NCBI GenBank assembly: GCA_013076295.1
Contig: RQOL01000177.1
Coordinates: 62,001 to 126,000 of the forward strand
Reading direction: 5' to 3'
DNA from: Sanderia malayensis
Lineage: Eukaryota > Cnidaria > Scyphozoa > Semaeostomeae > Pelagiidae
Length of the DNA: 64,000 nucleotides
The translations under genes and the position numbers were made by a program. Below the pieces are notes generated by a model. It was not told the DNA's origin. It made no database searches and was given only the letters and a program-made list of their open reading frames with translations. Positions 11,971 to 26,174 of the stretch are shown in pieces. Each line of letters begins with the position of its first letter. Position 1 is the first letter of the stretch.

Positions 11971-12310
11971 AAGACTAGCCGGGGGCCCGGTCGCTACGCT
12001 CCCTCCCAGGAGCCCCCCAAGCAAGAAAAGTTTAATGTGGTTGGCGCGCTTCCCGCGCTGCATTCGCTTCCGCTCATGCCCATACATACATACATACATA
12101 CATACATACCTACATACATACATACCTACATATCTACATACATACATACATACAAACATACATACATACATACATACATACATACATGCATACATACATG
12201 GGCCGGGTTCGGTCGCTTCGCTCCCTCCCCGGAGGCCATCAAGTAAACAAAGCTTAATCTGGTTGGCGCGCTATGCGCGCTGCATTCGCTACCGCTCATT
12301 CCCATACATA
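11971..12310 (+). repeat. Two U modules with ATAC-type microsatellites
   Basis: The hairpin of the first U has one broken pair (GCGCGCTTCCCGCGC near 12046). In the second U the loop is TAT instead of TTC, but the arms are intact (near 12266-12280). The microsatellite contains interrupted units (ACCTACAT, ACAAACAT). Confidence 0.8.
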
Positions 12311-15300
12311 CATACATACCCTACGATACATACCCTACAATACATACCCTACAATACATACCCTACAATACATACCCTACAATACATACCCTACAATACA
12401 TACCCTACAACACATACCCTACATAACATACCCTACAATACATACCCTACAATACATACCCTACAATAAATACCTTAGAATACATACCCTACGATACATA
12501 CCCTACAATACATACCCTGCAATACATACCCTACAATACATACCCTACAATACATACCCTACAATACATAACCTACAATAAATACCTTACAATACATACC
12601 CTACAATACATACCCTACAATACATACCCTACGATACATACCCTACAATACATACCCTACAATAAATACCCTACAATACATACCCTACAATACATACCTT
12701 AGAATACATACCCTACAATAAATACCTTACAATAAATACCCTACAATACAAACCCTATAATAAATACCCTACAATAAATACCCTACAATACATACCCTAC
12801 AACACATACCCTACATAACATACCCTACAATGCATACCCTACAATACATATCCTACAAGAAATACCTTAGAATACATAACCTACAATAAATACCCTACAA
12901 TAAATACCATACAATACATACCCTACATAACATACCCTACTATACATACCCTACTTTACATGCCCTACAATACATACCCTACAATAAATACCATACAATA
13001 CATACCCTACAATAAATACCCTACAATACATAACCTACAATACATACCCTACAATACATACCCTGCAATAAATACCTTAGAATACATACCCTACAATAAA
13101 TACCCTACAATAAATACCCTACAATACATACCCTACAATACATACCCTGCAATAAATACCTTAGAATACATACCCTACAATAAATACCCTACAATAAATA
13201 CCCTACAATACATACCCTACATAACATACCCTACTATACATACCCTGCTATACATACCCAACAATACATACCCTACAATAAATACCCTACATACATACCC
13301 TACAATACATACCCTACAAAACATACCCTACAATACAAACCCTACAATAAATACCCTACAATACATACCCTACAACAAATACCCTACAATAAATACCCTA
13401 CAATAAATACCCTACAATCCATGCCCTACAACACATACCCTACAACACATACCCTACTATACATACCCTACAATACAAACCCTACAATACATAACCTACA
13501 ATACATACCTTACAATACATACCCTACAATACATAACCTACAATACATACCCTACAAAATATACCCTAAAATACATACCCTACAATAAATACCCTACAAT
13601 ACATACCCTACAATAAATACCATACAATACATACCCTACAATAAATACCCTACAATACATACCATACAATACACACCCTACAATACATACCCTACAATAA
13701 ATACCTTAGAATACATACCCTACAATACAAACCCTACAATAAATACCCTACAATACATACCCTACAACAAATACCCTACAATAAATACCCTACAATAAAT
13801 ACCCTACAATCCATACCCTACAACACATACCCTACAACACATACCCTACTATGCATACCCTACAATACAAACCCTACAATACATAACCTACAATACATAC
13901 CTTACAATACATACCCTACAGTACATAACCTACAATACATACCCTACAAAATATACCCTACAATACATACCCTACAATAAATACCCTACAATACAAACCC
14001 TACAATAAATACCCTACAATAAATACCCTACAATAAATACCCTACAATACATACCCTACAACACATAACCTACATAACATACCCTACAACACATACCCTA
14101 CAATACATACCCTGCAATACATACCCTACAATACATACCCTACAATACATACCCTACAATACATACCCTACAATAAATACCTTACAATACATACCCTACA
14201 ATACATACCCTACAATACATACCCTACAATACATAACCTACAATAAATACCCTACAATACATACCCTACAACACATACCCTACATAACATACCCTACAAT
14301 GCATACCCTACAATACATACCCTACAATAAATACCTTAGAACACATACCCTACAATAAATACCCGACAATAAATACCATACAATACATACCCTACATAAC
14401 ATACCCTACTATACATACCCTACTATACATACCCTACAATACATACCCTACAATAATTACCATACAATACATACCCTACAATAAATACCCTACAATACAT
14501 ACCCTACAATACATACCCTACAATTCATACCCTACAATAAATACCTTAGAATACATGCCCTACAATAAATACCCTACAATAAATACCATACAATACATAC
14601 CCTACATAACATACCCTACTATACATACCCTACTATACATACCCTACAATACATACCATACAATAAATACCATACAATACATACCCTACAATAAATACCC
14701 TAAATACATACCCTACAATACATACCCTACAATTCATACCCTACAATAAATACCTTAGAATACATGCCCTACAATGAATACCCTACAATAAATACCCTAC
14801 AATACATACCCTACATAATATACCCTACTATACATACCCTACTATACATACCCAACAATACACACCCTACAATAAATACCATTCAATACATACCCTACAA
14901 TAAATACCCTACAATACATACTCTACAATACATACCCTACATACATACCCTACAATACATACCCTACAAAACATACCCTACAATACAAACCCTACAATAA
15001 ATACCCTACAATACATACCCTACATAACATACCCTACTATACATACCCTACTATACATACCCTACAATACATACCCTACAATAAATACCATACAATACAT
15101 ACCCTACAATAAATACCCTACAATACATACCCTACAATACATACCCTACAATTCATACCCTACAATAAATACCTTAGAATACATGCCCTACAATAAATAC
15201 CCTACAATAAATACCATACAATACATACCCTACATAACATACCCTACTATACATACCCTACTATACATACCCTACAATACATACCCTACAATAAATACCA

Positions 15301-18300
15301 TACAATACATACCCTACAATAAATACCCTACAATACATACCCTACAATACATACCCTACAATTCATACCCTACAATAAATACCTTAGAATACATGCCCTA
15401 CAAGAAATACCCTACAATAAATACCCTACAATACATACCCTACATAATATACCCTACTATACATACCCTACTATACATACCCAACAATACATACCCTACA
15501 ATAAATACCATTCAATACATACCCTACAATAAATACCCTACAATACATACCCTACAATACATACCCTACATACATACCCTACAATACATACCCTACAAAA
15601 CATACCCTACAATACAAACCCTACAATAAATACCCTACAATACATACCCTACAACAAATACCCTACAATAAATACCCTACAATAAATACCCTACAATCCA
15701 TACCCTACAACACATACCCTACAACACATACCCTACTATACATACCCTACAATACAAACCCTACAATACATAACCTACAATACATACCTTACAATACATA
15801 CCCTACAATACATAACCTACAATACATACCCTACAAAATATACCCTACAATACATACCCTACAATAAATACCCTACAATACAAACCCTACAATAAATACC
15901 CTACAATAAATACCCTACAATCCATACCCTACAACACATACCCTACAACACATACCCTACTATACATACCCTAGAATACAAACCCTACAATACATAACCT
16001 ACAATACATACCTTACAATACATACCCCACAATACATAACCTACAATACAAACCCTACAAAATATACCCTACAATACATACCCTACAATACATACCCTAC
16101 AATACATACCCTACAATACATACCCTACAATAAATACCCTACAATACATACCCTACAATACATACCCTACATACATACCCTACAATACATACCCTACATA
16201 CATACCCTACAATACATACCCTACAAAACATACCCTATTATACACACCCTCCAATAAATACCCTATAATACATACCCTACAACAAATACCCTACAATAAA
16301 TACCCTACAATAAATACCCTACAATCCATGCCCTACAACACATACCCTACAACACATACCCTACTATACATACCCTACAATACAAACCCTACAATACATA
16401 ACCTACAATACATACCTTACAATACATACCCTACAATACATAACCTACAATAGATACCCTACAAAATATACCCTAAAATACATACCCTACAATAAATACC
16501 CTACAATACATACCCTACAATAAATACCATACAATACATACCCTACAATAAATACCCTACAATACATACCGTACAATACATACCCTACAATACATACCTT
16601 ACAATAAATACCTTAGAATACATACCCTACAATACAAACCCTACAGTAAATACACTACAATACATACCCTACAATAAATACCTTAGAATACATGCCCTAC
16701 AATAAATACCCTACAATAAATACCCTACAATACATACCCTACAATAAATACCCTACAATACATACCCTACAATAAATACCTTAGAACACATACCCTACAA
16801 TAAATACCCTACAATAAATACCATACAATACATACCCTACATAACATACCCTACTATACATACCCTACTATACATACCCTACAATACATACCCTACAATA
16901 CACACCCTACAATTCATACCCTACAACAAATACCCTACAATAAATACCCTACAATAAATACCCTACAATCCATACCCTACAACACATACCCTACAACACA
17001 TACCCTACTATACATACCCTACAATACAAACCCTACAATACATAACCTACAATATATACCTTAGAATACATACCCTACAATAGATAACCTACAATACATA
17101 CCCTACAAAATATACCCTACAATACATACCCTACAATAAATACCCTACAATACAAACCCTACAATAAATACCCTACAATAAATACCCTACAATAAATACC
17201 CTACAATACATACCCTACAACACATACCCTACATAACATACCCTACAACACATACCCTACAATACATACCTTGCAATACATACCCTACAATACATACCCT
17301 ACAATACATACCCTACAATACATACCCTACAATAAATACCTTACAATACATACCCTACAATACATACCCTACAATACATAGCCTACAATACATAACCTAA
17401 AATAAATACCCTACAAAACATACCCTACAACACATACCCTACATAACATACCCTACAATGCATACCCTACAATACATACCCTACAATAAATACCTTACAA
17501 TACATACCCTACAATACATACCCTACAATACATAGCCTACAATACATAACCTACAATAAATACCCTACAAAACATACCCTACAACACATACCCTACATAA
17601 CATACCCTACAATGCATACCCTACAATACATACCCTACAATAAATACCTTAGAACACATACCCTACAATAAATACCCTACAATAAATACCATACAATACA
17701 TACCCTACATAACATACCCTACTATACATACCCTACTATACATACCCTACAATACATACCCTACAATAAATACCATACAATACATACCCTACAATAAATA
17801 CCCTACAAAACATACCCTACATACATACCCTACAATACATACCCTACAAAACATACCCTACAATACAAACCCTACAATACAAACCCTACAATAAATACCC
17901 TACAATAAATACCCTACAATCCATACCCTACAACACATACCCTACAACACATACCCTACTATACATACCCTAGAATACAAACCCTACAATACATAACCTA
18001 CAATACATACCTTACAATACATACCCCACAATACATAACCTACAAAACAAACCCTACAAAATATACCCTACAATACATACCCTACAATACATACCCTACA
18101 ATACATACCATACAATACATACCCTACAATAAATACCCTACAATACATACCCTACAATACATACCCTACATACATACCCTACAATACATACCCTACATAC
18201 ATACCCTACAATACATACCCTACAAAACATACCCTATTATACACACCCTACAATAAATACCCTGTAATACATACCCTACAGCAAATTCCCTACAATAAAT

Positions 18301-20820
18301 ACCCTACAATAAATACCCTACAATCCATGCCCTACAACACATACCCTACAACAAATACCCTACTATACATACCCTACAATACAAACCCTACAATACATAA
18401 TCTACAATACATACCTTACAATACATACCCTACAATACATAACCTACAATAGATACCCTACAAAATATACCCTAAAATACATACCCTACAATAAATACCC
18501 TACAATACATACCCTACAATAAATACCATACAATACATACCCTACAATAAATACCCTACAATACATACCGTACAATACATACCCTACAATACATACCTTA
18601 CAATAAATACCTTAGAATACATACCCTACAATACAAACCCTACAATAAATACACTACAATACATACCCTACAATAAATACCTTAGAATACATGCCCTACA
18701 ATAAATACCCTACAATAAATACCCTACAATACATACCCTACAATAAATACCCTACAATACATACCCTACAATAAATACCTTAGAACACATACCCTACAAT
18801 AAATACCCTACAATAAATACCATACAATACATACCCTACATAACATACCCTACTATACATACCCTACTATACATACCCTACAATACATACCCTACAATAC
18901 ATACCCTACAATTCATACCCTACAACAAATACCCTACAATAAATACCCTACAATAAATACCCTACAATCCATACCCTACAACACATACCCTACAACACAT
19001 ACCCTACTATACATATACCCTACAATACAAACCCTACAATACATAACCTACAATATATACCTTAGAATACATACCCTACAATAGATAACCTACAATACAT
19101 ACCCTACAAAATATACCCTACAATACATACCCTACAAAAAATACCCTACAATACAAACCCTACAATAAATACCCTACAATAAATACCCTACAATAAATAC
19201 CCTACAATACATACCCTACAACACATACCCTACATAACATACCCTACAACACATACCCTACAATACATACCTTGCAATACATACCCTACAATACATACCC
19301 TACAATACATACCCTACAATACATACCCTACAATAAATACCTTACAATACATACCCTACAATACATACCCTACAATACATAGCCTACAATACATAACCTA
19401 CAATAAATACCCTACAAAACATACCCTACAACACATACCCTACATAACATACCCTACAATGCATACCCTACAATACATACCCTACAATAAATACCTTAGA
19501 ACACATACCCTACAATAAATACCCTACAATAAATACCATACAATACATACCCTACATAACATACCCTACTATACATACCCTACTATACATACCCTACAAT
19601 ACATACCCTACAATAAATACCATACAATACATACCCTACAATAAATACCCTACAAAACATACCCTACATACATACCCTACAATACATACCCTACAAAACA
19701 TACCCTACAATACAAACCCTACAATAAATACCCTACAATACATACCCTACAACAAATACCCTACAATAAATACCCTACAATAAATACCCTACACTCCATA
19801 CCCTACAACACATACCCTACAACACATACCCTACTATACATACCCTACAATACAAACCCTACAATACATAACCTACAATACACAGCTTACAATATATACC
19901 CTACAATACATAACCTACAATACATACCCTACAAAATATACCCTACAATACATACCCTACAATACAAACCCTACAATAAATACCCTACAATAAATACCCT
20001 ACAATAAATACCCTACAATAACAAACCCTACAATAAATACCCTTCAATAAATACCCTACAATAAATACCCTACAATACATACCCTACAACACAAACCCTA
20101 CATAACATACCCTACAATGCATACCCTACAATACATACCCTACAATACAAACCCTACAATAAATACCCTACAATACATACCCTACCACAAATACCCTACA
20201 ATAAATACCCTACAATAAATACCCTACAATCCATACCCTACAACACATACCCTACAACGCATACCCTACTATACATACCCTACAATACAAACCCTACAAT
20301 ACATAACCTACAATACATACCTTACAATACATAGCCTACAATACATAACCTACAATACATACCCTACAAAATATACCCTACAATACATATCCTACAATAA
20401 ATACCCTACAATATATACCCTACAATACATACCCTACAATACATACCTTACAATACATACCCTACAATACATAACCTACAATAAATACCCTACAATACAT
20501 ACCTTACAATACATACCCTACAATACATACCCTACAGTACATACCATACAATACATACCCTACAATACATACCTTACAATACATACCTTACAATACATAC
20601 CCTACAATACATAACCTACAATAAATACCATGCAATACATACCTTACAATACATACCCACAATACCTACCCTACAATACATACCCTACAATACATACCCT
20701 ACAATACATACCCTACAATGCATACCCTACCAAACATACCCTACAATACATACCCTACAATACATACCCTACAATAAATACCCTACAATACATACCCTAC
20801 AATACATACCCTACAATACG
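12311..20820 (+). repeat. 8.5-kb 14-bp minisatellite with higher-order structure
   Basis: About 600 units of CTACAATACATACC and the related CTACAATAAATACC. Rarer variant units make a higher-order pattern. A marker run containing AATCCAT(A/G)CCCTACAACA starts near 13407, 13808, 15693, 15925, 16320, 16965, 17918, 18320, 18963, 19795 (altered) and 20228. The spacing series 395/645 after 15925 recurs as 402/643 after 17918, which gives a block of about 2.0 kb repeated in tandem. A smaller block of about 628 bp repeats at 14554 and 15183. No gene lies within. Confidence 0.95.
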
Positions 20821-22255
20821 TACTACGACGCAACATTTCTAAAGAAAGTAAAGGTGGGAGCTCGAATGTTCCCCCCTGACAATCGACCGCCCTGCGCCCA
20901 CCCTGCCGCCCCCTGAAAGCCGAAGGGTGATAGCTTCAGTGTGAAGTTTGAAAAAAAAAGTTGCCTTCAAAAATTTAATCAATCTTGGAAAACTTAAACT
21001 CAATCTCTAATAAAAAATATATCAAACTGTAGCTAAGGAAACAGCGAATCCGATAAATATATTCACATTTCTTAACAGTTTTGTTCCGAATTTTAAGAGA
21101 GTATTTAGTGCAGCCCAACACAAAACCCGTGGAAAAATTTATTCATCAGCCAGCTTAAAAAACACAAAAATTCCCCTAACTTGGTCACAATTTGTCCATT
21201 TGAACTCAAATTACACCAACATGAAGCTGATACCTTGGCGAATAAGTATCGAAAGTAATTGGGTGCATTTGAAATGCTTTTCGCAATTTTAATTGTACAT
21301 TTTTGAAGTCCAAGACATGATTTTGTTGATCAAAAATAGCCCTGAAATCAAACCCGTGAAAAAAATAGCATTTAAAACACGATTCACCAACTTTCAAATT
21401 AAATTAACGTGGCCAATTTTTGTCCTACACACCCCACGAAAATATCAACATGAAGCTAATAGCTTGGCGAACATTTATCGAAAGTATTTGGGTGAAAAAA
21501 ACAAAGTTTTGGCAGGCTAAAAATTAATTTTTCGCAAATGCAAAACACGCGCGTGTTGCATGAAAACTTCGTGTTTTCCAGCAAAACCCAATCTCGGCTA
21601 AAACTGTCCAAAAACAGAGGAAAATCAACAAAACAGAAAAAACAACCCCAGATAACTTTAGTTCTCGTGTAAATAAACAGTTACCGAAAGTTTAAATGGA
21701 GAAAATCGGCCCAGAACGACCCGAGAAAATCGAAATTGTCCTCGTGTTTTGGTTAGGCCCTCGAGCCGAAAGAAAAACGTGAGGTTAAACAAAACAAAAC
21801 TCGTGCTATTTAAAGCAAAAAACAATTGAATAAAGGAAATACCTTGAAATAATTGTCCACACATTGTCTCCACAGGTCTTGACAACAATTGACAGGTCTT
21901 TACAATTGATTTCCGGCAGGTATTCACGTTTAAACCCGAGCAACTTGCCGCCCATTCAACTAAAAAAGCACGTGCTTCTCCTTGCTCGTTTTGCATCTCA
22001 TTAACTCCGTCCTCGGAACTTTCTAGAAAGTCGGAACACAAAATGGGCCATAACTCCCGAACCGTTTGGAGTAGAAATTAGACACATACTTTACTTTCAT
22101 CAGCGCAATGCAGCGATCATTTCTATACCAATTTGCACCCTTATTGACCTCCAAAAAAAAGCCTTTATGGATACAACGAAATTCCTTTGATCCCACTGTT
22201 TTTTCGAACGTCGATTGTTCACCAAACAATAGCCAATTGTTCACAGTCGGCGGGT
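20821..22255 (+). repeat. Tail T and R module
   Basis: The tail starts at about 20823 and is followed by a long-form R that retains both internal tandem relatives (21110-21270 and 21310-21510). It corresponds closely to 8031-9461. Confidence 0.85.
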
Positions 22256-22284
22256 CACGTGTGATCGTAGAATAGTATATATAG
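22256..22284 (+). promoter_or_regulatory. CACGTG plus TATA-like module at the start of U
   Basis: CACGTG at 22256-22261 and GTATATATAGACTAGCC ending at the U border. It is almost identical to the module at 6790. Confidence 0.4.
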
Positions 22285-22390
22285 ACTAGCCGGGGCGCTC
22301 GCTACGCTCGCTTCCCGGAGTCCCTCAAGTAAAAATAGTTTAATGCGGTTGGCGCACTTCGTGCGCTGCATTCGCTAACGCTCATGCCCT
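22285..22390 (+). repeat. Single U module with a compensated hairpin; inner edge of the satellite
   Basis: This U is not followed by a microsatellite or minisatellite. Instead it ends at GCTCATGCCC and passes into unrelated DNA. Its hairpin (22352-22366) reads GCGCAC-TTC-GTGCGC. Relative to the consensus, a G-C pair has become A-T on both arms, so the stem still pairs perfectly. Confidence 0.8.
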
Positions 22391-22978
22391 TTCCCACCCC
22401 ACGTACAGTGGTTTGACTCGCCCTCGCTCCCCTGTCTATCTATTGTCACGATTGTAGTGTTTAACATGCATGGAAATTAGTTTTTGCGATCAGCCTCGTT
22501 TTCATTTGAAAATCGTCGTTTTCATCAGGTAAGCATGGTACTGATGGTACAGTAGATAAGATGTAAGATCAAAGTTTGTTTTGTTTTAGAGAGAACAACA
22601 ATTAGTCTGCTATTAGTTGAGTGCATGCATTGACACTTGGCTGTCGTACTTTGTCAACCTAATATAAACAGTAAAGGACCATCTATGAGGAGCATGCAGA
22701 ATTTAAATTAATTTTGACTTACAGAGGTATGGTTTTGTTTCCATGATAAGATGATACTGATGCATTGGATTTTGACAAATTAATAGGTATGAAGTCTCGA
22801 ATACTTGCATTTGTACAATGATGTACATCAGTAGATCTACAAAGTGACAGAGACAAATTATATTCTATTTAACATGTTGGTTTATTACTATCAAGGGTAA
22901 AAAAATAATTGCATTTGGATTTGGAGAATCTGTGGAGTTTAATTTTCCTTTGATGTTGATTTAATGCATGTGAATAAG
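22391..22978. other. AT-rich DNA between the satellite edge and the TIR element
   Basis: No gene recognised. From about 22510 onward it is repeated at 36580 (start of the 14-kb duplicate). Confidence 0.5.
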
Positions 22979-23198
22979 GTACAGGCGCAAAATCTTTTGA
23001 ATATTGAAAAGAGATATTGTTTGTAACATTTTTCCTATGTAAAATTTCATGCTCTTTCCGAATCTGCTTGTTACCAAACGATTCAGCGGTGGGTGTGGCA
23101 GGGCGTGGTCATGTGACGTCATATCAAAATTTTCCTATGTTTTGGCCCGGGTAAACGTTGGAAAGCTACTTAAATCAAGTAGAAATATATCTTCAAAA
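22979..23198 (+). repeat. Left terminal inverted repeat, TIR element copy 1
   Basis: Pairs with 26175-26393 in reverse complement, with about ten mismatches or small indels. It contains a palindromic CRE-type site TGACGTCA at 23114-23121 and the conserved stretch AAACGATTCAGCGGTGGGTG. Confidence 0.9.
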
Positions 23199-25992
23199 CT
23201 ACGCAGTCACAATGGGAATATTTGCCTACAATACCCCATGCCCCGGATGACAGAATTTGTAAATATTATCTTGATTACATACTTGATTTAGCTGATAGCC
23301 TGCAATTGCACCATATCTTTGTGCATTGCGATCAAGCTGTATTTTCCAAAATGTCACAAATCATTTGGAAAGTCTCAGGAAAATATGACAAAGTCAAGTG
23401 CATCATGGGTGGATTTCATATACTTCTGTGTTGGTTGAAAGTTCTTTACAAGCAATATGGAGCTTTAGGATTCCGAGAATGGTGGTGCCAATCTAATGTA
23501 ATAGCCCAACGATCAGTTGATCAAGCATTAGAAGGCAGGCATTATTCTCGATCATTGCGTTTGCACAAGCAATCTTTCGAAGCATTTATAAGATTCAAAG
23601 TTTCCGAGATGGTAATTTCAACAAACTTGCAAGAGAAGCTCAAAACTTTGCAATCAGAAGTTTCCGAAGTAGCATTGAAAAACGTTATTTCTGACGCGGA
23701 TTTTTATTTGGCAAAGTTCGAAGTTCTTCGAAGTGAAGGGACGATGGGCGAGCTAATCGTGAAATATATCAAAGATGTTAGCTGCATGCTCTCGTTCATT
23801 GCTAGTTTCAGAGAAAAAACCATGGAGCTCCATTTGCAAGCACTGCAAGAGCTAATACCGCTGCTCTTTGCTTTTAACCACCACAATTACTCTCGGTATC
23901 TGACGCACAGTCATATTGTGCTGTCTAATATGAAGGAAGAAGATCCTGATGCTTATGATGATTTGTCGATTTATGGTCCTGGCATTAGCCTCAGTGGTGA
24001 AAAATTTTCAAGCATCCCAGGGGATTTGGTAACTGAAGTAGGTCCTAACAGAGAAAGCAAGATTCGTGGGGGTCCCATGAGAGGTGGATATAGCACATCT
24101 CCTGAAGCTGTTGATACCTTTTACAAAAATTCACACACTTGCAAAATTGAGAAAAATAGTAAAGGATCAATTTCTGGTGAAAACATCTACAACGCACAGT
24201 GAAACAACCGGTGGTGCAAAATCAAAGCATGAAAAACAAGTAACAGCAATGGTAGAAAAGTTGAAAACATATCCAAATCCGGTTTCTGGACCAGCAAGAT
24301 TGATTTCAAGTGGCATTGAGCTACAACCTGTCACAGTGGAGGGTCTTTTACAAGCAAGGTCAATAGGAGAAGAAATGCATAATGCTTTTTATTCAGATCG
24401 ACTGATTTCATGCAATGTTGATTTCTTTGAGCCAGTTAAGAAAAGTGGTATCAAAACTGGGTTAGAAAAAAAGAAGAAAACTGGGAAGGTGCTGTCAGTG
24501 TTGAAAGAAGACCGCCAAGCTCTCGGGATCATTGTTGAAAAGTGTCACAATAAAAGGGACGCCTTTTCACACTGCCTGACTACTTATCCACTTGCAATAG
24601 CTACTACAGATGGCAAGCTTTATCAACCAGGCTCAAAGGCCAAATTTCGGAATTACATCATCGAGGAAGCCGATGCATCTATAATGTCACCCCCTTTGCA
24701 AGCAACGTGGATTTATGATGCCATGGCTACAATAAGAGCTTCGAAGCCAGCAAAAACGTGGGGTGATTACATGGCAAACCAACTGAGATCTTTCACGCCT
24801 GCCTCTCCATTGAATGCAGCGGAGTCAGTAGTTGTGTTTGATAATTACATAGACGACCAAGAATTTTCAATCAAACAAGCGACAAGAATTGAAAGAGGCA
24901 CCAGCGCAAGAGTGCATATGGGAACAAACGTTCAAGATATGATTCAAGGGAAGGATTTTCAAAGTTTCATGCACAATAACGAAAACAAGGATGAGTTAAT
25001 CAAGCGGTTCGTAGACTATGTTCAGCAACAACAAACGAGGAATCAGAATTCAGTACACTGTTAATCATGGATTCTACACTCTAAAGGTCAGCAACACGAA
25101 CATTGAAGAACTGGGGGATTGTAATCACGAGGAAGCGGACACGAGAAATGTTCTACATGCATTTCAGTGTGAAGGTCCAGTAGTTGTAAAAGCCAAGGAT
25201 ACAGACGTATTTATTCTCATGGTTTACGCGTACGCCTTAAAGCAACCGGATTTCGATTGGTGTATACAGATTGACAATGATAAATTTATCAGTGTTAGAA
25301 AAATTGTGACATTTCTTGGAAGAGAAACTTCTATTTATCTTCCTGCCTTCCATGTTATCACAGGCTGTGATACAACAAGCTATTTTTACCATACATCAAA
25401 GAAGTGTATCTTCGAGAAAGCAAGGAAAGGCAACCATCTTCATCTGCTTGACAAGCTTGGAACTGCAAGAACACTGGATGCTGAAGACCAACACGATGTT
25501 ACTAGTTTCATAAAGAACGTAATTTACAATGGAAAATCCGACGAAGACTTGGTGAGTCTCAGGATCAGACAATATGACAGGCTTCGATTGAAAACAACAC
25601 AGACCATCATACCAGACCCTGGCAGCATTGCTTATGCGGTAAAGCGAGCAAATATGGCAGCTTACTACCTCAAACACTTTGGCACACGAATCGTTCAGAA
25701 AATAAATCCCTGTGATAGCGGATGGTATTGCAAAGATGGTGTTTTGAATCCACGGTGGTATGATGGTCCTCAAATGCCTCCATCAGCTACAGCAAGACAA
25801 AACCGACCAAGATCTCAGCACACCACAGATGTAGAGACTTCTGGGAGTGATGCAGAAAGAGAAGAATTGAATAATGATTTCGATGCTCATGATGATAATG
25901 CGAGCAAAGTAGAATTTTGGGAGCAGTTATTTGAAGATTTTAGCTCTGAAAGTGATGAATATGACAGTGATGACCCTGAATATATTCCCTAA
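23183..25992 (+). pseudogene. Large protein with C-terminal FEN1/XPG-like PIN nuclease domain (TIR element gene, copy 1)
   Basis: About 930 codons in three frames. The frame is open from 23183, just inside the left TIR, with no good ATG before the Met in SKM (about 23350), so a 5' exon may be missing. The N-terminal third has features such as HCDQAVF, MGGFH and GRHYSRSLRLHK; I know these as recurring in uncharacterised invertebrate proteins but cannot assign a fold. The C-terminal half fits the FEN1/XPG fold. Candidate metal-binding acids occur in the family order: Asp in WIYDAM (24717-24719), Asp in VVFDNY (24840-24842), Glu-Glu-x-Asp in HEEAD (25129-25140), two Asp in KDTDVF (25198-25206) and Asp in TGCDTTS (25369-25371). 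The C-terminus is acidic (DAEREE, SSESDEYDSDD). Lesions are a 1-base insertion near 24180 and a frame change near 25020-25064. The first is absent from copy 2; the second is shared. Nuclease assignment is from motifs; a role in transposition is inference. Confidence 0.7.
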
Positions 25993-26174
25993 AAGTACAC
26001 TTTAGTTTTCATTTGTAATTTGTAATGACTAATTAACAAAAACTAAGCCAGACCTCGTTTGAGCACACCCAATAATGGAATATTAATAAAATTAGGGAAA
26101 ATGCCCCCCTGCATCCCCCTTGTTTTCCCTATAGGGTCCCTATATTCATGGAACAGAGAGCAACGTCGATTTCC

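Noticed and set aside
12311..20820. CRISPR-like array
   Set aside because: There are no unique spacers and no associated genes, and the setting is eukaryotic. It is a minisatellite.
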